Below are positions 24,063 through 33,648 of a stretch of DNA of 64,000 nucleotides, in pieces; positions within the stretch are counted from its first letter, which is position 1; each line of letters opens with the position of its first letter. Under the pieces are notes generated by a model, which saw only the letters and a program-made list of their open reading frames with translations, made no database searches and was not told where the DNA came from. A program made the position numbers and the translations under genes. Source of the stretch: Bryum argenteum (taxonomy: Eukaryota > Streptophyta > Bryopsida > Bryales > Bryaceae); assembly GCA_037043015.1 (NCBI GenBank), contig CM073321.1:39638420-39702419 (forward strand). Reading direction: 5' to 3'.

Positions 24063-25222
24063 TCGAGCTAAACTAGACTTATAGATTGGAGAGATAACCA
24101 TTCAGTTTAGCTCGATTCGCTACATTTAGAGTCTAAGTAAGACTAAATTTACTAAAAATTAGAGTGAGGTAATGAAAACAATCAAATCCTCAAACTCTAA
24201 AGTTTAGCTCGAATCGAGCTAAACTAAACGATTTCAATAAAATCATCTGAAATCTGGGAAGTTCAGCTCGAGTCGAGCTAAACTGTAGATCCGTTTAGCT
24301 CGATTCGAGCTAAACTAGGACCCTACGTAAGTCTGAATGTAAGATAGCTAATGTAAATATTCAAGTCCTCAAAGTCTAATGTTTAGCTCGATTCGAGCTA
24401 AACTAAACAATTTCATTACGCTTATTTGAAATCTGGTAAGTTTAGCTCGAGTCGAGCTAAACTGAGGCATCCAACTCGCCCAATATGAAACTCAGTTTAG
24501 CTCGAGTCGAGCTAAACTAAGACCCTGAGTAAGTCTGAATGAACCAAAATAAAGTGAGGTAATATTTGTTTTCTAATCCTCAAACTCTGAAGTTTAGCTC
24601 GAATCGAGCTAAACTAAACGATATCATTACAATTATTTCAAATCTAATTCGTTAAGCTCGAGTCGAGCTAAACTAATGAATAAACCTCGCCCAATATCTA
24701 ACTCAGTTTAGCTCGATTCGAGCTAAACTGTGACGCTAAGTGTGTCTGCAATTACCCCGAAAAAGGACTGAGCTAATGTAAATTTTCTGATTCTCAAAGA
24801 ATAAAGTTTAGCTCGATTCGAGCTAAATAAAACATGTCAATAACAGACTATTGTGATCGAGCTAAACTGAAGTAACCAACTCACACTGTATTAAACTAAG
24901 TTTAGCTCGACTCGAGCTAAACTTTGACCCTTCGTTTCTAGGATTATACCTTCAATATTTCTTGTTATGGATTTATTTCTTGTTAGGATTTAGCTCGATT
25001 TGAATATGCATACTCTTGTCGAGGTAGTTTAGCTCGACTCGAGCTAAATGCAGCCTACAAACTCGCTCTAATAGCTCACTCAGTTTAGCTCGAATCGAGC
25101 TAAACTGCGACCCTAAACAAGGAATCACAAAATATGAAGTTTAGCTCGATTCGAGCTAAACTTCACGATCAGAAAAAAGACTGATGATTACTAGTCAGTT
25201 TAGCTCGAGTCGAGCTAAACTA
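24063..25222. repeat. higher-order palindrome array between gene copies 1 and 2
   Basis: About 17 full or half palindromes with AGTTTAGC/GCTAAACT flanks. They are organised in units of about 190-210 bp, recognisable by a GACCCTAAGTAAGTCTGAATG-like word near 24129, 24320, 24523, 24733 and 24926. Each unit has about three palindromes with different central bases. The array begins with a lone right arm (TCGAGCTAAAC) exactly where copy 1 of the gene is truncated. Confidence 0.85.
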
Positions 25223-26667
25223 TAACGGTCACATCAAAAACATTCACTGAACTCAAACATTTCTTGATGAATGCAGTGAGCAGAGAGTGAAGGGCTTGCT
25301 CGGCCACTTCTTCAAGCCAAGGGCACCGGTGGATCAAGACGATGATGGCGATGATACCTTGAACCTTGATTGCTACGAATTCAAGGACGCAAGCAAGGTC
25401 AAAACCTGGATAGCACTTTGGGCTGCGCACACGTCACACCTTACGGTCGGTGTAAGCTACCAGGGTCCCGTAGCTGATCATATGACAATCGATGTCGACT
25501 CGAAAATCACCGAGCTTGATTGCGAGTCGCCGGAGGTGATCAAGATCATTTGCTCTTCTCCAGGGTCGACCCCTTACAATTTCATCCTAGCCATTAACAC
25601 AGTAGCGACGCCCTTCGATGCTGTAGCAATGGTCGAGAGTTTAGAGGCATCACATTTCGACGAAGTCAAATCCACTCTCAGGGCTGAAATCCTTGAAGGA
25701 AAGTGGAGGTCGAAGAACGATGGGCCGCTCAAAGCTAAAGCTCTGTCCTTCATCGGTTGCAGCAAAAGCAAAACAAGTAGCTCAGCGACCTCTTTTCGAG
25801 CGTTCAGGCCTTACCGGGACAGGGAGTCCCATAGATAGCAGGACCACCACACGAGTCCAGCCATCAACCCCCAGGGTAACATCCACAGGGGCGAATAGTT
25901 CTGGAACCCCTGGATTGTCATCGCCTCAAAAGAGACGGTCGAGGAAGCTAGCTGATGACGCGAGACGCAACAAGCTCATATCCGAAGAGGATTTGGCGAA
26001 CGCTATCAACGACGACGTCTCAGAGATCCCTATGATTGTCGACAAGGTAGAAGACATTGACTACACCAACTGCAATGTCATATACCAGAAATTCTTCTCG
26101 AACTGCCAAGACGCATTTGTCTTCGAAAATAATCCCCAGCGGAAATTGGAGATTGACACCATGAAGATGAAGGAAGCACCGGCGTCGTGGACAATCCGGG
26201 CCTTCGAGAAGAGGGGGCAAACCAGCCTCCTGAACTACCTCATTAATTTGCCGGACCGGTCACACAAGCAGACTCTGTGCGTCATGCCCGACTTGAAGTT
26301 CAAGCCCAAGGACGAATGGGATATGACGGACTGCGAATTATACATCATTAACGGCCAGTACAACGTGGCTGCGTCGAAGGAGATGATTCAGAAAGACACC
26401 GTCCCCGAGCCTATTAAGAAGGACTTCCGGACTTGGAATACGTACATAGTCTGGACAAAAGATGTGGACAAGCTGCGAAAAATTTCAGCTTTTTATAACA
26501 GAGTGAATCACTTCGCTTAGTTTAAGCCGACGTGGGCAACAAATATCCTCGCCGCTCGGAAAGTGTGGGTAGAGTTCGGGTGTCCTCCACCAAAACGCGA
26601 TGCAACCGGGGTGGCAGGGCAACGAATAAAGCCAAAGCGCGCTGCAAGCCAAGCAATCGCTTACGAT

Positions 26668-26986
26668 GTAAGCATTTTTGATCCACTGTGTCAAATGTTT
26701 AGCTCGAGTCGAGCTAAACTGAAGATGCAGTTAAGTTTAGCTCGAATCGAGCTAAACTGCACATGCAAGATCGCTTGTTTAGCTCGAATCGAGCTAAAGC
26801 TGCAGATGATGCGATTGATTTAGCTCGAATCGAGCTAAACACTACTGCATCTGCAGTTTAGCTCGATTCGAGCTAAACTTAAAATGCATTATTGTGAACA
26901 TGAATCCCTTTGGTTTAGCTCGATTCGAGCTAAATTGTATAGCCACAGTCGATACTTACTCGAATTACCTGTATTCGATTTTGCAG
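26668..26986 (+). other. intron with six palindromes in copy 2
   Basis: Donor GAT|GTAAGC and acceptor TTTGCAG|AAA. Palindromes start near 26699, 26735, 26778, 26818, 26856 and 26913, about 36-57 bp apart. Their central bases are G, A, A, A, T and T. Confidence 0.82.
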
Positions 26987-28349
26987 AAATTCTTCTTGGT
27001 ACATAGCGAGAGGTTCTCAATGATCGACGTTGTCAATCATCAAAGGGAACTAAACAAGAAGGGCGGCAAGAAATTGCTTACCCTTACTAATGAGATCAAG
27101 ATCATCACCGCACTGGAGAGAACCCGTATAAGCTCGGGAATGCGCGATTACTTGCTTGACCCAAGGAGACCTCGTCGACCCCGAGTCCATGGACGGATCC
27201 AAGTTCAAGGACAAGGAGGGCTTTATTCGGACAAAGATACAACTCTCAATCGAGAGTTTTTAAATTCCTTGGCAACCTCTCCGAGAAGGACCACGAGAAG
27301 CTCAGAGGCACATCTTGAACGAGTCGGGGCCATCAAGGAAATGAAATACCCGAAGGTTGTGCTCAAGCGACCTAAGTCTCATCTCGAGGATCGCACGTAT
27401 GGAAGGATTACGTAGAACGATTGAAGCGCAAAGCTATCGCCTTGACTCGGCTTCACAAGATCGATCCTACGCTCGGTATTTTCAAGGGCGACGAACTTGA
27501 CGTTCAGGCGTGGAAGAAGTTTAAGCAGGACTACCACGTCACAAAAGCGTCGAAGCGAGTGCTTCTCGAGTGGGGTGTTCCGGAGTCATACTACGCCAAC
27601 CAGAAGGCGACTATGCACCGGAATAGCAGCTGCGAGGTTCTCTCGCCATACGCCAAAGAGTTCTTCCGCGTATTCCTTGAAGTCCGAAAGAAATTCGAAC
27701 CTACGAGTGGAATTGCTCATACTCGGTTCTTCCAAAGGGAGAACCCGATGAAGCTTCATGATCGGGAAGCGACTTCCGGAGTAATGACGGCGAGGACATC
27801 AATTTCGGGATCATCGACTTGGACTCGTTCTCGGAGTTCTTTGGAAAGGCGAAGTCTACTATCGAGAAACCGTTCTTTGAGATTTTCATGAAAGTTCTCG
27901 GAGGACAAGATAGGCCTTCTCTAAAAGGTCATTCTGTCTGGTCGTTCATATGCGGGGATGAGAAGGACCTTGAGCATGTACAAAGACTTTGCCAAGACCG
28001 ATTCGTTCTTGAAGGTGTGGAATACGAGTTGATCCGATCCATTTACGAGCCTGCCGCCAACGAGCGTCTTGGAGGGTTTGCCGCTAAGAGTAGGCAGCAC
28101 TCGGAGCCCGTGCGACTTCTCTTCTTCAAGCACACATCCGTGAGGATCCGGGGAAATAAAATCTATCTACATGGCCCCCCAAACACATTCTGCATACGAG
28201 AAGCCCCGAAAGTACAATGAGGTGGAGTATAGCATGTTCCCCAACGAGTGAGAATGGAATTCTACCTTCAAGTCATCAAAGCTTTCTGCGGCCCCAATGA
28301 GTCTATCTCGCCTTATCTATTCCGGATCAAAAGCCACATAAAGAAGCAT

Positions 28350-28779
28350 GGTAAGATACAGCCCAGTTTAGCTCGACTCGAGCTAAACGGGGTCAGTACC
28401 CTTTCCTTCCCTGAATCACTTCAATTCCTCTGACATCATTGAAATCCGGTCGGTCTGCTCTGCTCGTAATATAGTTTAGCTCGAGTCGAGCTAAACTATG
28501 TCATTCCATGTCCCTGAAGCCGCATTTCTTCTATACCTTGATTGCATTCTTGAGAATGAAGTTTAGCTCGAATCGAGCTAAACTCAGATAGTTGCATGCT
28601 TCGAGACATGAATAGATTCCTTCACATGTAGTTTAGCTCGAGTCGAGCTAAACTAAGTGATACCTCTGATACTTCTGATTTCCTTCTAAGTTATGAACTC
28701 GTTCATTTCCTTCGTAGCATGTAGTTTAGCTCGAATCGAGCTAAATGCCTTTGTCTGACTTCTCATCGTCTTCCTGCAG
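28350..28779 (+). other. intron with five palindromes in copy 2
   Basis: Donor CATG|GTAAGA and acceptor CCTGCAG|ATG. Palindromes start near 28366, 28474, 28560, 28631 and 28723, about 70-110 bp apart, with AGTTTAG/CTAAACT flanks. Confidence 0.82.
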
Positions 28780-29879
28780 ATGGTAGCTTCTGAATCGTTT
28801 GTCATAGCCGACAAGGACGACTCCGTTGACATACACCAGGCATATCAGATCGGTGTTAATCTTGATCCGAATGACTTCAGCATCAACGGATATCCTGTCG
28901 ATGCTAATACCTTCCCTATCATCGGAAGAGCCCTCCTGAAGGGGAAAGCTAAGGTGGAAGCTGATGACGATAGTATGAAGGGCGATGACGGTGAAGGAGA
29001 AGAAGATGATGATGATGTGGAAGAAGTTGCCTCTAGCGCCGGGGAAGACGAAGCGGAAGGCAGTGCGCGCCTAGCAGGGTCGGCTGAGTAGACGCCTCTC
29101 CTGTGCGGATCCGACAGCCCGATTTCCAGAACCTCCCGCAGGACAGCTCCGACAATCTGCGCAATACCCCGGAATCGCGTAGCGGTTCAGCGCGTGGCAG
29201 GGGCTCCGCAAGTCGAAAGCGGAAAGGCTCTGCAATGGCCAAGGAATCACCCAAGTCAAGGTTCTCCGAAGCTGCGGTGATTTCAGAACTGCAGAAGAAA
29301 CTTGAGGAAGAGCAAGCCGCGATTGTCAGAATGGCTGATGAGTTTCGCGCTCGCGACGCTCAGCGCGAACAGGAGGCTAACAAAAGACACCTGGATATAA
29401 TGGATATGTTTAGTAGAGCACTAGGTGGCTTAAATCCATCTGCACTTCCTCCTCCTCCTCTGCCTTCTGCAATTGCAGTGCCTAGTACTCAAAGTTTAGA
29501 TGCAGGTACTTTCCATGGGGGGCAACGCCCTCTTCCGACGACATCGCACCTCCAGCCCCATTGCTATCGTCGAGCCAGCAGCGCATCCACCTACGTCAAT
29601 TCCGCGGAATACTGACTCTGAGGCTGAGGTGCAAGAGAATACCACAGGTCCCACTTCTTCTTAGATAATGGGTATACTGTATAGTTATTGAGTTGTAAAA
29701 CCGGTAGAACACTTTTTTGATACAAACTCTCAAACATTTTTTTGTAATTAATACAAAGGCGTTACCACGTTCATTTTAGCTCGACTCGAGCTAAATTGCC
29801 AATCACCACATAGGCATTCTTCGGATTCACACTCCTCCTTCCACCACACGTGTTTGCACGATTTGGTGACCTTGTATTG

Positions 29880-31025
29880 CGTTGAGCAGATGTAGAGGAT
29901 GAGCATGAAGATATCGATACTCCGGTCATGGAAGATGTATTTGTTGATCTTGTTCGCCATGACTCGCATCCTCCCGAGGACACTCCCATTATTACATGAA
30001 GCATCGCTTCTCGGCAATGATCCTACATTGGGTGATGATGTAGATTGCACCCAACAGTCGCTAGGATCAATGGGCCTTCACGACGATGACGAGATGAGCA
30101 ATGACGATATCCAGGTACTTTTCATCAATCCATTCTTATCTTTAGAGATCATCGAATATTTGTACTACAAGATGTTGTCTTTGAATTTATTAAACCTCTC
30201 GCAGAGAAACCTCGATAATGTTGTCTGTTGCGACGTGCTTGCTATCCAGGTTAGGAACGCCACGGTCTCTGAAAATTCTAGTGAAGAAATAGGTTTTATT
30301 CCAAGAGAGTCAGGCAAAGCTTGGTTAAATGTTGTCATCGACCTCAATGGGATCCTCTGTTATTGTTCCCCAACTTGGGAAGCTAAGGGATCCAGAAACC
30401 GTGACATCCAAGTACACTCGGCCGCGGTGCCAACTGAGGTGGGGAAGAAACTTGTGTGGGTAAGGCCCGGTTGTAAAGACTTCCTCTCCGGGTTGGCAGC
30501 GTTCGCCACTATCACGGTTTGGAGTTCTATGATGACAACAACGACTCAAGCAATTTGTGATTATCTCTTTGGTCCGATAAAACCTATTAAGCCATTACGA
30601 ATTCTCGGTCAAGAAGACTGTGATAGAGTGCTCGTGCGGAATGTTGGGGGCGAACTATCTTCATGAAGGAACCAGAACCCAAAAAGATATTTTCCTCAAG
30701 ACCATGTCTCGCCCACCTTTTTAATAGCTATGATGGTCTATATACAGAGGCCAATACTCTCTTTATTGACGATAGTCCGATTAAGCACATGTTAAATCTT
30801 AGTGAGAATGTTCTTTTACTGCCTTCGTGGACTTCCAAGGTCAATAGGGCTGAAGAGGACTCCGTTTTACTAGACGAGATTTTGCCATATCTCATAGAGC
30901 TACACGAGTTCCCAGGATCACTCAAGGAGTACCGCACTTCCCATCTTTTTGGGCGTCCTATGTTTTACGATGATAGAACAACTTGTTCTATATATGCTGA
31001 CATCCTAAGGGCCATGTCAGATTAG
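29880..31025 (+). pseudogene. FCP1/NLI-type phosphatase-like gene, copy A
   Basis: HAD-superfamily FCP1-homology domain. WLNVVIDLNGILCYC at 30326-30370 is the nucleophile motif; it reads D-L-N-G, with Asn at the second acidic position. I recall that substitution in a land-plant branch of this family. Motif II follows as WVRPGCKDFLSGL...ITVWSS. Motif III is TLFIDDSPIKHML, followed by LLLPSWTSK and the ending HLFGRPMF. The reading frame shifts at about 30663 between motifs II and III. An acidic N-terminal part (from about 29880) contains a likely intron at 30114-30202. One palindrome lies just upstream at 29772-29796. Canonical members dephosphorylate RNA polymerase II CTD or other phosphoproteins; activity here is doubtful. 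Confidence 0.75.
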
Positions 31026-31298
31026 CAACGATTCTATTCTTCTTGCCTACTGAGTGCTGTACATCCAGTTTTGTTTTAGTTTTGTATTTTTTCACCCTGG
31101 TTTCGTTTTTCCTACATTGTAATTAACAAGTTTTGTTAACTGTATAGATCAGAGTGAAGTGTAATTAGGAGTCTAATTTTGAATATTGTATGTTCTGAAT
31201 GAGCTCAATCGACAAATCGTTTATATCGTCGATTATCGTGTCAATCATTTATAATAGGTTCCGCAGGGGGTTGTCGTGCTTGGTAGATTCGTTTATCA

Positions 31299-32056
31299 AT
31301 GGGGAGGAGTAGGGCCAACACTCCGGAGTAGAGGTCTATTAATGCGATCACCGCAACGGCTCGATCAACCATGGATTTCTCCACCATGGTCGTGGACGAT
31401 GGAGTGGTAAAGCGATCCCCGTGGCGACTGTCAAGTGCACGTGACTTGGATAAGTCGCCTTCGCCCGTGAGGTCACTTCGATGAGGTCATAATGTTAAGC
31501 GGATCGAGAATAGATGTGGGCGAACCAATCGCGTGTTGTATGACGACTTGGACGTTACTCAAGATTTGTCACCAAAGGTTAGTTTTCTTCTCTCTTTCGA
31601 AGCATTGTTTCCGATTTATTTTAATCTGTGCTATGAAAATGGTTTTAGGTTCCTAAAGTATGAAGTACAATGCTTTTGTTACGAGAGCTTATATTAGCTC
31701 GAGTCGAGCTAACTTCGATGTCGCGCAAGATACATGAATAGGTATGTTACACGATTGTAATCTCCTTAATTTGCGGAATTGATATCTAAGACGGAGTTGA
31801 ATTCATTATGTGCGGGAAGGACCTTGAGCCCGAGTGCCCTCTTGGTTTCTCGGCGAGATGTAAATGAAGCGACTAGGAGCCTTTCCGAAACGCGCCGCCA
31901 CTCACTTCCTAAATCAAGCATCGAGGATAATCGAAGACGACGGTTGCAACGACTGCTGGATAGCCCTATGATGCAAGATAATGATTACGGATGGACACGT
32001 CAGCGTCAACGTGCGTTCATAAAGTCTCGTATCATCGCATATGGTGGAACGCCTTA
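31299..32056 (+). pseudogene. small two-exon basic protein gene, unknown function
   Basis: Exon 1 begins MGRSRANTPE and stays open in one frame to SPK at 31578 except for TAG at 31329 and TGA at 31482. A GTTAGT donor and a CTAAG acceptor define intron 31579-31789. Exon 2 then continues in the same phase with TELNSLCAGRTLSPSALLVS and ends SRIIAYGGTP-stop at 32056. The product would be about 180 residues, rich in Arg and Ser (RRDVNEATRSLSETRRH). I do not recognise a domain. A palindrome sits in the intron at about 31694. Confidence 0.5.
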
Positions 32057-32321
32057 GGTAGTGATAGCTGGATTACTTTTGAATACAATGAATAAACTAT
32101 GTATTAATTACTCTTTGAGTAATTTATCATATATAAAGTTCGGAGATTTCAATAATATTCTCAAACTCCCCTCTTATACTATGGCTTTTGTGTCGATTTG
32201 CACTTTCCAACAACACCTGGAACGCAATGCAAGTGCCAAGGAGGAGGCTACCTCGAGAACTTGATACTGCCGACAAGAGAGATTGTCGATGAGGGCATCG
32301 ACGCTCTTTGATGGGGGTGGG
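32057..32321. other. spacer before the solo LTR
   Basis: AT-rich 3' region of the small gene, then a short unexplained segment to the LTR boundary. No gene was identified. Confidence 0.4.
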
Positions 32322-33648
32322 TGTCACATCCCTTTCAAAAGGATGCCCAAACACCATGGTGAGCCAAGAGGACCCCGGGAGTGACGTCCCGGGCTTGGCA
32401 AGAGACAAGGTGAAGTGACTAAGTGGAGTCCCGAGCAAACAGCACGCAATGGCGTCGTGTTCGGGACGAACTTGGTGGTGTGCTTTACATGGTTGGAAAC
32501 CGTGTTCAAGCACGCACCCATAGGTCCAAAGAACGCGCAATTTGGAGTTGTGAGTCATGAGATATGGCTCTCCAAAGTTGGAGCGCGTTCCGGGACACTC
32601 CGGGACTTGCGAGTGTTACCTTTCGGGACTCTAAATGTCGTCCTTCTTGGATGGCGGCATGTTGCATGTCTTTGGAAAGCTCTGGACAAGAGCTTTCCAA
32701 AATGCTAAGGCTCGTGAGCAGCAAAGCAATGCTTTGGGAGATATGGCTCTCCAAAGCATCGGGACTTCGGGACTCCGGGACTGCTGCCTCCCGGGACGCC
32801 CGAATGTTCAGAGGAGAATAGCTCCCACATAGAAGCTCCGATTGGGACAAGTGAGGATTCTATCGACATCTACTCAAAGAGTAGATGTGGAAAATGGGCT
32901 CGCACGTCCCATTTGGATAACTGAGCTACAAGTTAGCCCGAGAAGAAGATACGGCCCGTTTTTGAGGCTAAGGCAAAAACGGGTGGTCTTCCAAAACAAA
33001 AGTGTGTCACGGAAGGCCCCTCAACACAAGAGGGGGGGGGGGGCTACCGAAGACTCCAGAGAGTACTATGAGGAGGGTTGGTCTCCCTCCTCACTTCCAC
33101 ATGGTGCCGAGGAGAGCCGGGGTGGCTCTAAGGGGTGAGGCTTGGGATGGAGCCTCACTCCCGCACCTTGGGCACTATGGGATGCTTGTGGTGTGCATCC
33201 CAAAACATTGGGTTGGAAAAGTGTCCCGCTCCAAACTAGTCCCCGTGTAAAGTAGTGCCGGTTTCCGGTAATGTCCCGAATGGAGAGTGTAGACATGAAT
33301 GGAAGGGGACTAGTGGGGAGTTGGACAATATGCAAGGGCGGTTAGCTCCGGGGGTGAGTAGTGCCACCCTTGGGAGCTTGGACATGTGTGGAAGGCCGCC
33401 CCGTGCCACCAAGTGGCATGCCCATATGTTTTGTGGAAGTTCCGGTTTACGGGTTCCGGGTAATGAGTTGGAGGAGTCAAGGTGGGTTGGACACCTTGAC
33501 TAGAAATGGTGCTAACATTGTGTGTGCTTGGCATGTGCAGTGTTAGCTAAGTTGTGGCCGGTTGCTACCAACAAAGTAAGTCGTGATTCCGCTACCAAGT
33601 AAGGCTTACTTGAAGAAAAAGGAGTTGGGAGTAATTAGGGCCGCCACA
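32322..33648 (+). mobile_element. solo LTR in opposite orientation to the one at 21781-22932
   Basis: 1327 bp from TGTCACATCCCTTTC to AGGGCCGCCACA. It is homologous over most of its length to the reverse complement of 21781-22932, with an additional stretch around 33250-33480. No target duplication is visible (GTGGG before, CTTGT after). The right side abuts a truncated gene copy, so this is probably a recombination junction and not a simple insertion. Confidence 0.8.

Larger units (their letters stand above)
18888..24084 (+). pseudogene. ParB-like/methyltransferase-like fusion gene, copy 1
   Basis: Exon 1 (18888-18991) starts MPRTKQTAR and is followed by a GT-AG intron holding one palindrome. 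Exon 2 (from 19084) has an N-terminal domain of unknown type (VTYNMQALEGFLAPF), a Ser/Lys-rich linker, then FRIIDGQHHAEAAKQLI near 20105-20155. That motif resembles the DGQHR/ParB-type signature of DndB and ParB N-domains. After a second palindrome-bearing intron (20418-20554) come KDKIVRPSDLRNKLL and FDSEWHFDVDNWRKF. Past an LTR insertion follow SPYFQEFLDVWADTVTN and GGKFLSIMGGRKPLLAGI. The last intron (23478-23757) precedes MCQAETYVVI, and together these mimic the C-terminal half of a beta-class DNA methyltransferase. Breaks: frameshift near 19446, TGA at 20331 where copy 2 has TGG, stop at 20954, frameshift near 21190, and stop near 23800. The acidic tail is cut at 24063. Confidence 0.6.
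25278..29665 (+). pseudogene. ParB-like/methyltransferase-like fusion gene, copy 2
   Basis: A paralogue of copy 1 with the same order of parts. The N-terminal domain (ALWAAHTSHLTVGVSYQG) is followed by a Ser/Pro/Arg linker and LYIINGQYNVAASKEMI near 26335-26390, aligning with FRIIDGQHHAEAAKQLI of copy 1; here the D-G-Q-H has become N-G-Q-Y. After intron 26668-26986 come ELDVQAWKKFKQDYHVTKAS and SPYAKEFFRVFLEVRKKFEP, which align with copy 1. Then follow FGIIDLDSFSEFF and a methyltransferase-like C-half up to intron 28350-28779. Last is MVASESFVIADKDD, an acidic stretch, and a coiled-coil tail (SELQKKLEEEQAAIVRMADE). Breaks: frame change near 25790, TAG at 26518, stop at 27413, frameshifts near 27700-27820 and 29095, and a stop near 28218. 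No exon equivalent to the H3-like start of copy 1 was found. Confidence 0.6.
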
